Source: Rhodococcus sp. IEGM 1381 (GTDB taxonomy: Bacteria > Actinomycetota > Actinomycetes > Mycobacteriales > Mycobacteriaceae). From it: a DNA stretch of 64,000 nt. The DNA is taken from assembly GCF_030056795.1 (NCBI RefSeq), contig NZ_JASHKQ010000003.1:186001-250000 (forward strand). The letters are read 5' to 3'. The notes under the pieces were generated by a model, which worked only from the letters and a program-made list of their open reading frames with translations, made no database searches and was not told the origin of the DNA. Every line of letters starts with the position of its first letter. The first letter of the stretch is position 1. The translations under genes were made by a program, and so were the position numbers. Shown here piece by piece: positions 57,683-64,000 of the stretch.

Positions 57683-57716
57683 TGCGCCATCAGGGATTCG
57701 AACCCCGGACCCGCTG
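57683..57716 (-). other. tRNA-Lys 3' fragment, attachment-site scar
   Basis: On the minus strand this is the last 34 bases of a lysine-type tRNA: the 3' side of the anticodon stem, the variable loop, a complete T arm around GGTTCGAATCC, the 3' acceptor strand ATGGCGC and discriminator A. The 5' acceptor strand GCGCCAT and D arm are absent at the required distance. A 3' tRNA fragment with its terminator is what remains at the distal end after integration into a tRNA gene. Chromosome lies to the left and island to the right. The Lys identity rests on the arm sequences only. Confidence 0.75.
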
Positions 57717-57855
57717 TACGAGAGATAACAATTCAAGTGGATGCACCCGCGTCCACCATTGGCCCGCTGAGCTGGGTGTTCGGCGAATCGAGTGACCATC
57801 GGCGTCCGCGTGAATCCACCCGGGTGCGCCGCAAAGTGATGAGTAAACGATGACC

Positions 57856-58155
57856 TCAGTCGACCCGCTCCCGGTCCAACTGAGTCCCGCATGGTCCGTC
57901 ATCGTCTAAACGGACCGCCGTGGACTTTCGACTCCACCTCATTTGAAAGTGATGACCTGAAGACACAAACCATCCGCCGGTTAAGAACGTCTCGATTATG
58001 TCCAATATCGACGACTTTCCGCCACCCCGCTCCCCAGCTATTCCGGACACCACATTGGGTCCGGCCGCTGCAACGGACACCGCGAGCGCTATTCGATTCG
58101 CAAAGCCCCGCGGGACCCAGGCGGTGCTGCTCTCTGGACGATCTGGGTACGTCAT
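57856..58155 (-). pseudogene. KAP-family P-loop NTPase, N-terminal remnant
   Basis: The minus-strand frame gives GFANRIALAVSVAAAGPNVV followed by SGIAGERGGGKSSILDIIETFL. This is the N-terminal helix and Walker A (residues 41-49) of a KAP-type NTPase, the same superfamily as QatA nearby. After about residue 58 the similarity ends and the frame closes soon after. Walker B and the rest of the protein are missing, so it is a broken gene cut near the island edge. Confidence 0.6.
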
Positions 58156-58385
58156 TACTGATCGACCTCGATTCTGCTGCGCTCACAACGCAAATACCAT
58201 CACACGCATCCGACCCTCTGAACCCCGTGGATAGCGCCAAGGTAGCTACGACTATGCGGAGCTGTACGCGGGGACACAGCCTCGGATGGGAGAAACGAAC
58301 CCGACAAAGTTGCACCTTGTCCGGACGACACGGCAGACCGGGCGCTATGCGGCACGACCGCGACGGGATGAGAGAACATCAGCTT

Positions 58386-59024
58386 ATGACGGACGATACA
58401 TATCGAGTTCACCGAAAGTTGCTCAACGAGGCAGACGCGAATCGGGTTGGAAAGTGGGCCTCCTTGTGGGCGGATCTGATCCACGTCGACATGGTCCTGC
58501 TCGCGAGGGTTGAAATCTCCGATATCGCGGCCAATGCGTTTCACCGCCGCGCTCTGTGGGAGTCCGCGATCGTCAGTTACGGCCGTATGGCTGTCAGCGA
58601 CAGACGCCGCAAGCTTGACCATGATGACCTGTTACGCGAGGCCCGCGGCGCACGGGGCGTCGAGTTCAACGACATTCTGATGAACTGGCGAAATAGTCAC
58701 GTCGCGCATCGGCTGTCTCAAGACATTGAGTCAGTCACCGTGTTTGCGGACTATCTCCACGATGCGCCTGACGTCCTCGATTCAATCGGAGTCTCGGTGT
58801 CCGCTGCCGGTGGTCCGTCAAACGACTCCCCGATGGTGGTCGAGTTCACCGAACACGTCAAGGCCCTGCGAGACACGCTGTGGAGCTCATACCTGGCCCC
58901 ACCGGCCGAACTGATCGCAACTCGCGGACCGCAAGGGGTCATGAACCCGGCCGTAGACGAACCGGCTGATCGAATGACACTTCACTTAACGCTGTGGTCT
59001 CGGGTGAACGGCACAGGAATGTGA
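58386..59024 (+). CDS. hypothetical island protein with HEPN-like RNx4H motif
   Basis: 212 residues. The N-terminal 130 residues look wholly helical and include WRNSHVAHRL, where R102-N103 and H108 form the RNx4H pattern seen in HEPN ribonucleases of toxin and abortive-infection systems. No membrane segment is predicted. ATG 58386 has GAGAGAAC upstream; the longer frame back to 57891 is not convincing. It lies in front of the Qat operon, 510 bases away. Assignment to HEPN is by motif only. Confidence 0.6.
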   Translation: MTDDTYRVHRKLLNEADANRVGKWASLWADLIHVDMVLLARVEISDIAANAFHRRALWESAIVSYGRMAVSDRRRKLDHDDLLREARGARGVEFNDILMNWRNSHVAHRLSQDIESVTVFADYLHDAPDVLDSIGVSVSAAGGPSNDSPMVVEFTEHVKALRDTLWSSYLAPPAELIATRGPQGVMNPAVDEPADRMTLHLTLWSRVNGTGM

Positions 59025-59534
59025 AAATGGAGTCAACCAAATTTGCGTCATGCAACGAGATAGGACTCGAAACACATGGTGGTACAAGCAATTACTGTTT
59101 ATGTTTCACAGCCAACCTAAATAATGTTGCTCTCCGGAGTATGCAGACATCGGGGAACGGCAGCAGAAGGCGCGAACCCACCGACCAAGGGTACGGCAGC
59201 TTTCGTCGCGCTACATGGGTCCGACGGATCCAACGTCCAGGTCTGTTCGTTCGAGTTGAGCCGCCGAGGACTGAGCTTGTTAAGCGGCACAGTCAGCGGG
59301 CAAGACACAGTTACCGGTTAACAGAACGGCGGTCGGTGGCTAATCGATCGGCCCTACGGCGAGGTGTTCCACTTGCGGAAATTCTTTTTTTGCAGGGGCT
59401 TAGTCCAAGCAACTGATCGAGAACCTCCGCACAGACAACGCTTCGTCCTGTTTCGGCGTCAGTAAAAATGCGAGGCGGTACGTTCTTCATGCGCGCGAAT
59501 GTTGTCCGGAACTGTAGACAGAGGTGAGAGAACG
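59025..59534. other. long AT-richer intergenic region before qatA
   Basis: 510 bases without a supported gene. The first 110 bases are strikingly A/T-rich for this genome. The last 60 bases include the qatA ribosome site GAGGTGAGAG. Several short frames cross the region but show no family resemblance. A promoter for the Qat operon must lie here; no strong -35/-10 pair is visible. Confidence 0.4.
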
Positions 59535-61265
59535 ATGCCTGCTGAGAAGCTCCGCCTGTGGGACGACAACCCGACCGACGTCGACATGCTGGGTTTCGGG
59601 CATGTCGTAGAATCGGTAGTTTCCGCAGCGTCATCCCCGGATCTGGACCCTGTCACGGTCGCCTTGCAGTCGTCGTGGGGTGGTGGGAAGTCGTCGGCCC
59701 TCAAACTCATCGCCAAGCAGTTGGAAGACCAAAACGACTTCGTTGTGGTTCGGTGCGATCCGTGGGAGTACGACGACCTGCCCAAGGCTGAGGTCCGAGC
59801 CTTGCTCATCTCACAGGTACTACAAAAATTGACAACGAAAAAGGGCTTTGTTGGCGACACTAAGCGGCTGCTGAAAAGGATCCAATGGGTCAAAGCTGGT
59901 GCGACGCTTACCAACATGGTCCTCGCGCGCGCCCTCGACGCGAAGGATTTGATCGAAGCATTCTCTCCCGGCGCCGACGAACCCACCTCTATGGCGGGCT
60001 TTCGAGACGAATTCGAGGCCTTGATGAGAGACGCCACCGGGATACGCAAGGTCATGGTTCTGGTCGATGATCTCGACCGCTGCAGTCCCGACTCCGTCGT
60101 GGCTATTCTTGAGGCAATCAAAGTGTTCCTGTCCGTGCCCAAGATGGCCTTCGTTCTCGCGGCCGAAGAAGCCCTGATTCGTTTCGCGATCGAGCGCAGC
60201 ACCAACTCGGGAGCCCGAAACACCTACTCGGACAGATACCTCGAAAAGATTGTGCAGCTACCCATACGGTTGCCCACGTTGTCGCGCGACGACGCAGAAA
60301 CTTACATCGCATTGCTCCTTGCACATCGACGTGACGAGGATCCTGCACGTACCCAGGCACTGGTTGACCATGTATCGCAGCGCCGATCAGAAGGGAAGAA
60401 GCCTTACCTCAGCGGACCTTACGAAGATCATGTCCAAAAGCCACATCCGGAAGACCTGGCGCTCGCAGCACAGATCGCCCGCGTCCTGAGCATCGACACC
60501 TGGAGTAGTCCACGAGCCATCAAGCGCTTCCTCAACGCATGGGGTGTCAGAGTCTCGATCGCCGGTGACCGCGGGGCGTCCCTCGATCTGGGAGTGATGC
60601 TCAAGCTGTACCTACTCGAGGATCGTTTCCCCACTTCTTTTGCAATGCTGGTCGAGACGCCGCCGGAGCAGCGTGGATCGCTGCTAGATGATTGGGAGGC
60701 CTGGGGTAGATCCGAACTAAATGATTCGACATATACGAGACCGGAGGGAGTCGACGACGAAACAAGAGCGTGGGCGTCGGCCGATCCGCGGCTGGCGTCG
60801 GTGGCGGGAAGAATCGACGCCTACCTCACTGTCGCAGCCACGTTCACATCCGCCAGTGCTGGCGAGGGGCTATCCACCGATGCCCTGGCCTTGATGGACG
60901 ACCTGCTCGCCATATCGGACACCGCGCGACGTACGGCGCTAGAAGATGTCGGCGTGCTACCCGTCGAGGAACGCAATGCCGTCATAGTCCGGCTAATACA
61001 ACGCGCAGGCGCGGTCGATACGAACATTGCTGTCTCGTCCGCCGCTGAGCTCGCCAAAAGCGACCCCGGCCTGGCTGCAGTCTTTCATCGCGCCGTCAAG
61101 GAACATGCCTTGCGGCTGCTGACCCCGTCGGCAGTCGTCGACATTGCCAGCGTTCCCGGCGCAAGGGACACTCTCGCACTACTAATCAACGATGCGAACA
61201 TCGAAGACGACGTACGGAACCTCGCAGGTGAAGAACTACGCAGCCTCGACAACGGCCAGAGCTGA
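59535..61265 (+). CDS. qatA: QatA, KAP-family P-loop ATPase of the Qat anti-phage system
   Basis: 576 residues. Walker A is SSWGGGKSS (46-54) and Walker B is VMVLVDDLDRC (173-183), the KAP hallmark. WRCDPW-like VVRCDPWEYDD follows the first helix, and SPRAIKRFLN is the KAP sensor region. Unlike many KAP proteins no membrane helices interrupt the domain. In the Qat system QatA is the ATPase subunit. ATG 59535 follows GAGGTGAGAG; the frame upstream to 59499 is ignored. Its stop codon shares a base with the qatB start (TGATG). Confidence 0.92.
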   Translation: MPAEKLRLWDDNPTDVDMLGFGHVVESVVSAASSPDLDPVTVALQSSWGGGKSSALKLIAKQLEDQNDFVVVRCDPWEYDDLPKAEVRALLISQVLQKLTTKKGFVGDTKRLLKRIQWVKAGATLTNMVLARALDAKDLIEAFSPGADEPTSMAGFRDEFEALMRDATGIRKVMVLVDDLDRCSPDSVVAILEAIKVFLSVPKMAFVLAAEEALIRFAIERSTNSGARNTYSDRYLEKIVQLPIRLPTLSRDDAETYIALLLAHRRDEDPARTQALVDHVSQRRSEGKKPYLSGPYEDHVQKPHPEDLALAAQIARVLSIDTWSSPRAIKRFLNAWGVRVSIAGDRGASLDLGVMLKLYLLEDRFPTSFAMLVETPPEQRGSLLDDWEAWGRSELNDSTYTRPEGVDDETRAWASADPRLASVAGRIDAYLTVAATFTSASAGEGLSTDALALMDDLLAISDTARRTALEDVGVLPVEERNAVIVRLIQRAGAVDTNIAVSSAAELAKSDPGLAAVFHRAVKEHALRLLTPSAVVDIASVPGARDTLALLINDANIEDDVRNLAGEELRSLDNGQS

Positions 61266-62056
61266 TGGGGACCCAGCTCGCGTACGGGGGCAGTGGTTCC
61301 GCGCCGTGGGACAGCGCTGCAGACGATGCGGTTGGAGTCGACGCCGGCGCAGCCAGCTTGGGTGCTGCCGCTGTTGATTCGCTCATCGACAATGTCGCCA
61401 GCGCTATCATGGCGCACGAGTCGCGGCCGATTCCGGGGGCGTCTACGACGTACACACCCTCCTCGGTACGTCCGTCCCCGTACGTTCCAGGCGGGTCGAG
61501 CGTTCGAAGCCGCACTGCCAAATTCGTCAGCACGCCGCGCTCAGGACGCAGCGCACGCCAATCGGTGGCGCGAGGGTCGGCAGCGGTCGCCGCTGGCGCG
61601 GCTTACTCTCGCAGCGACCGCGCCGCGCTCGCCGAGCTGGGACTGGATCTGGACCGTCTGCGCGCACTGACCGCACGGGAACGACAGCAGACGATCCTCG
61701 ACGAAATCCTCGGCGCTCCCGGCCATCCCGACGACGAAGCATTACGTCGAGCCGCTCACGAAACACTGAAGGCACAAGCAGAAGACCCCGCCATGACTCA
61801 AGACGCCCAAATCGACTTTCTTCTGGCCTCTTACGTCTATCAACAGGCGCTGGTCGAGCTCACATCGCAAACCGCGCGCCGGGAGCTGAGCCGAGACGCC
61901 GTCAGACGGTTCGAGGAACGAATTAAACCCGTCATCTTCAAGAAAGCAAAGGGAATGGCCTCAGGCAATAGTCGATTTCTTTCACCAGCACTCTTCATCG
62001 AAAAAGCAACAGGTCTCGTAGAAACGATATTCAGAGTGATGAGGACAACCCGTTGA
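61265..62056 (+). CDS. qatB: QatB, partner protein of the Qat system
   Basis: 263 residues. It opens with MGTQLAYGG, the small-residue-rich start usual for QatB. A flexible Ser/Ala/Pro region follows up to about residue 110, and the last 150 residues are helical. No enzyme motif is seen. It is the subunit of least-known role; context alone (between qatA and qatC, overlapping both) makes the call. If QatC conjugates a deazapurine to a protein, Gly2 of QatB is the natural site, which is inference. Confidence 0.85.
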   Translation: MGTQLAYGGSGSAPWDSAADDAVGVDAGAASLGAAAVDSLIDNVASAIMAHESRPIPGASTTYTPSSVRPSPYVPGGSSVRSRTAKFVSTPRSGRSARQSVARGSAAVAAGAAYSRSDRAALAELGLDLDRLRALTARERQQTILDEILGAPGHPDDEALRRAAHETLKAQAEDPAMTQDAQIDFLLASYVYQQALVELTSQTARRELSRDAVRRFEERIKPVIFKKAKGMASGNSRFLSPALFIEKATGLVETIFRVMRTTR

Positions 62057-63327
62057 TCGATACTGTAGAAGTGATGGCCGCCGATGACACTCCAACTCGG
62101 TCCGACGCGACTGCGCTTCGAGTTCCCACCCTCACCCACCCATCAGATACCGTTACCACCGATCTTGAATGGACGTTCTCCGCTCTCGGCAACGTAACCG
62201 CCCCTGCACGAGACCTCGCCAGGATCGCGGTCGCTGCCTATCTCGCCGACCGCACGATAGCGCGGTCGTCAGCCTACTTCTCCCGGCGAATGGAGGTGAT
62301 CGTGCACCTGGATGACCCCGATCGCTTTCTCAGCCCTACCGGTCAGCAGCTCGTCAACCTGCTCAGCTGGCTGACCGGTGACGCGTGGACACTCACGCCC
62401 GTTTCCAACCAGTCGACCGCCACACCCCCCTCCGAAGTCGCCGAAATCCGCGACGAAGTAATGCTGCTGTCAGGCGGTCTCGATTCTTTCTGCGGGACAG
62501 TGGCATCATTCGACGGACAGTCTTCTCGTCTCCATCTCGGACACCGGGACCACAGCCGTGCAATCGTGCACGCACAAGATGAACTCAATACCGCCCTGAG
62601 GCAATGGGATCCGACTTTCGCATGGAAACGGGTGCGAATTGCACCGAAAACCACCCGAGAAAACTCGACTCGTACTCGATCGCTGATGTTCATGACTCTC
62701 GCGACCGCCGCTGCCACCGCAATCAGCGCATCACGGGTCACCGTCCCCGAGAACGGCTTCACCAGCCTGAACCCGCCTATGCTGCCCAGTAGGGGCGGGG
62801 CACTGTCCACTAAGTCCACGCACCCGTGGACGTTCCAACAGGCAAATGGCATTCTCCAGGACCTGACGATCCCGGTCACACTGGTCAATCCCTACGCCAT
62901 GTCCACAAAGAGCGCTATGCTCCGCGCCGCCGTCGACAACCGCGGCGATAAAGTGCTAGCTCTGGCCTCACAAACCATTTCGTGTAGCAAACTCGACGGT
63001 GGCCTGGGATACGAAGGTGGCAGTCCGAATGTCAACTGCGGCCTATGTATTGCATGCCTGGTCAGAAAAGGAGCGTTCCTCGGAGCCGGTCTCCCCGACG
63101 CGACTGATTACCTACTGGATCGCATCACCCCTGCTGCTCGCGCCAAACTCATCGACGCTCGGCACGCGGACATTTGGGCTGTCCGGACGTGGGCTATGCG
63201 TGACCCCGTCGTTGATGATTTGATCGTTTCCGCACCGTGGCCACCCGGCACCGACTACGACGCGATGCTTGCCATGGTCAACGCAGGACGAATCGAACTG
63301 ATGGAAGCACTCGATGCATCACTCTGA
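62053..63327 (+). CDS. qatC: QatC, QueC-like protein of the Qat system
   Basis: 424 residues. The PP-loop ATP pyrophosphatase motif is LLSGGLDSF (139-146). ENGFTSLNPP and the cysteines C311, C329, C332 and C335 (in NCGLCIACL) match the zinc site of QueC, the enzyme that makes preQ0 from 7-carboxy-7-deazaguanine. The protein is about 200 residues longer than housekeeping QueC, with an extra N-terminal domain, as in QatC. It starts at TTG 62053 (overlapping the qatB stop, GAGG upstream) or ATG 62077. No queuosine genes are nearby, supporting a defence role. Confidence 0.92.
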   Translation: MIDTVEVMAADDTPTRSDATALRVPTLTHPSDTVTTDLEWTFSALGNVTAPARDLARIAVAAYLADRTIARSSAYFSRRMEVIVHLDDPDRFLSPTGQQLVNLLSWLTGDAWTLTPVSNQSTATPPSEVAEIRDEVMLLSGGLDSFCGTVASFDGQSSRLHLGHRDHSRAIVHAQDELNTALRQWDPTFAWKRVRIAPKTTRENSTRTRSLMFMTLATAAATAISASRVTVPENGFTSLNPPMLPSRGGALSTKSTHPWTFQQANGILQDLTIPVTLVNPYAMSTKSAMLRAAVDNRGDKVLALASQTISCSKLDGGLGYEGGSPNVNCGLCIACLVRKGAFLGAGLPDATDYLLDRITPAARAKLIDARHADIWAVRTWAMRDPVVDDLIVSAPWPPGTDYDAMLAMVNAGRIELMEALDASL

Positions 63328-64000
63328 CCTTCCCCCACTTGACGTACACGCTCACATCGCAGCCGATGTGAGCACTAAACAACTCGACCAACTGAACGAC
63401 GCTGTCGTCTTCGCCATGACACGCTCGGTAAACGAAGCCCGATATACACTCCGCCCCCATGCTGCAACCAGTAAACGCGTCGTGTGGGCTCTCGGCTCGC
63501 ACCCCGGCGTTCCACGCACGATCGAACAGTTCGACGGTGACGCCTTCGAACTATCAATCGCAGACTTCGCGATTATCGGAGAAATCGGACTCGATCGACG
63601 CGGCGACCCCAACGCGCAGAACGCCATGTTCGGGCGCATCCTCGCCGCCGCATCCGGCCAGCCGGTCCTGCTCAGCGTGCATAGCACCGGACGGTGCGCT
63701 GCAGTGCTCGATGAAATAGAGCGCGCACCGCATCCAGGGATCATTCTGCACTGGTTCAACGGCACAGCACGGGACATTGCACGAGCAATCGACCTGGACT
63801 GCTACTTCTCGGTCAACGCAGCAATGAACCACGCTCATCTGCAACAGATCCCGAAAGATCGAGTGTTAACAGAAACCGACTTCCCGGCCTCGCGCTCCCG
63901 AACCAGAGCGACCCGCCCTGGTGACACGAACGCCATCGAAGACATACTCAGCGAGCAATACAACGCCGACGCCCGACTTCTCGTGTGGCGCAACCTCCAC
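63314..64000 (+). CDS. qatD: QatD, TatD-like metal-dependent nuclease of the Qat system (3' end outside window)
   Basis: 229 codons, open to the last base. All TatD metal ligands are in place: H12 and H14 (DVHAHI), E90 (GEIGLD), H123 (SVHSTG), H146 (LHWFNG) and D189 (TETDFP). TatD proteins are DNases of the amidohydrolase superfamily; QatD is the fourth component of Qat. ATG 63314 lies within the end of qatC, a 14-base overlap that implies coupled translation. A full protein should be about 240-260 residues, so little is missing. Confidence 0.92.
   Translation, partial: MHHSDLPPLDVHAHIAADVSTKQLDQLNDAVVFAMTRSVNEARYTLRPHAATSKRVVWALGSHPGVPRTIEQFDGDAFELSIADFAIIGEIGLDRRGDPNAQNAMFGRILAAASGQPVLLSVHSTGRCAAVLDEIERAPHPGIILHWFNGTARDIARAIDLDCYFSVNAAMNHAHLQQIPKDRVLTETDFPASRSRTRATRPGDTNAIEDILSEQYNADARLLVWRNLH

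Larger units (their letters stand above)
57683..64000. mobile_element. genomic island (defence island), right end outside the window
   Basis: The left boundary is the tRNA-Lys fragment. Beyond it the sequence changes: gene order is unlike core chromosome, intergenic gaps are longer and richer in A and T, and the content is a NTPase relic, a HEPN-like protein and the Qat defence operon. No integrase is seen inside the window; it and the intact tRNA should lie to the right if the model holds. Confidence 0.7.

Noticed and set aside
57717..57790. A complete tRNA (or tmRNA end) extending from the tRNA-Lys 3' fragment
   Set aside because: A D-arm-like AGCTCAG and a hairpin can be found, but the 5' acceptor strand GCGCCAT and a seven-base anticodon loop are missing at the needed distances.
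57891..58385. 165-codon extension of the HEPN-like protein
   Set aside because: Composition is unlike a folded protein, it overlaps the KAP remnant, and ATG 58386 has its own ribosome site.
59311..59490. 60-residue minus-strand frame upstream of qatA as an antitoxin-like gene
   Set aside because: It starts within the qatA leader, lacks a ribosome site, and shows no known fold.

Overview
The window is high-GC actinobacterial DNA and reads as a mycolic-acid-bearing member of the Mycobacteriales, most likely Rhodococcus (or Rhodococcoides). The reasons are a CmrA-type mycolate reductase, a HerA-like ATPase and oligoribonuclease in the order known from Mycobacterium tuberculosis (Rv2509-Rv2510c-Rv2511), an LdtMt2-type L,D-transpeptidase, a DesA3-type desaturase with its Rv3230c-type reductase, many GTG starts and several apparently leaderless genes. 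The genus call is an inference from gene content, not from a search.

Layout. 1-4 kb: a MarR regulator, a CopD-CtaG fusion, an XdhC-like protein and tRNA-Arg(UCU). 4-6.4 kb: an AlaDH/PNT-type dehydrogenase followed by an NPPW methyltransferase. 6.4-10 kb: a lipid-desaturation block (small protein, desaturase, reductase) divergent from a TetR regulator. 10-15 kb: epoxide-hydrolase-like enzyme, MFS protein, PadR regulator overlapping fadH. 14.7-20.4 kb: cmrA, HerA-like ATPase, orn, tRNA-His(GUG), an M23 peptidase and an L,D-transpeptidase, that is, envelope and RNA-turnover housekeeping. 20.6-24.8 kb: a single 1385-residue polypeptide joining a molybdopterin nitrate reductase to its own flavodoxin/NADPH reductase.

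25.8-38.9 kb is a polysaccharide locus of the Wzx/Wzy type: priming sugar-phosphate transferase, polymerase, flippase, a Wzz-like co-polymerase, three GT4 glycosyltransferases and a condensation-fold (HxxxDG) acyltransferase, with a secreted glycoside hydrolase and a ribbon-helix-helix/GAF protein just upstream. 39-57.4 kb is a mixed stretch of stand-alone metabolic, regulatory, transport and hypothetical genes. It has a clear IdeR/DtxR iron box in front of a siderophore-binding lipoprotein, a stress-sigma-type promoter in front of a Rho-N-domain protein, a palindrome between a WYL regulator and a VOC protein, and two gene remnants.

57.68 kb to the end is a genomic island. It begins at a 34-base 3' fragment of a tRNA-Lys gene followed (minus strand) by a terminator, the usual scar of tRNA-targeted integration. 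It then carries a KAP-NTPase remnant, a protein with a HEPN-like RNx4H motif, and a tightly overlapping qatABCD anti-phage operon (KAP ATPase, QatB, QueC-like QatC, TatD-like QatD). qatD runs off the window edge. This defence island is the most notable system in the window. Qat itself is a described system; the KAP relic and the HEPN-like neighbour are the less expected parts.
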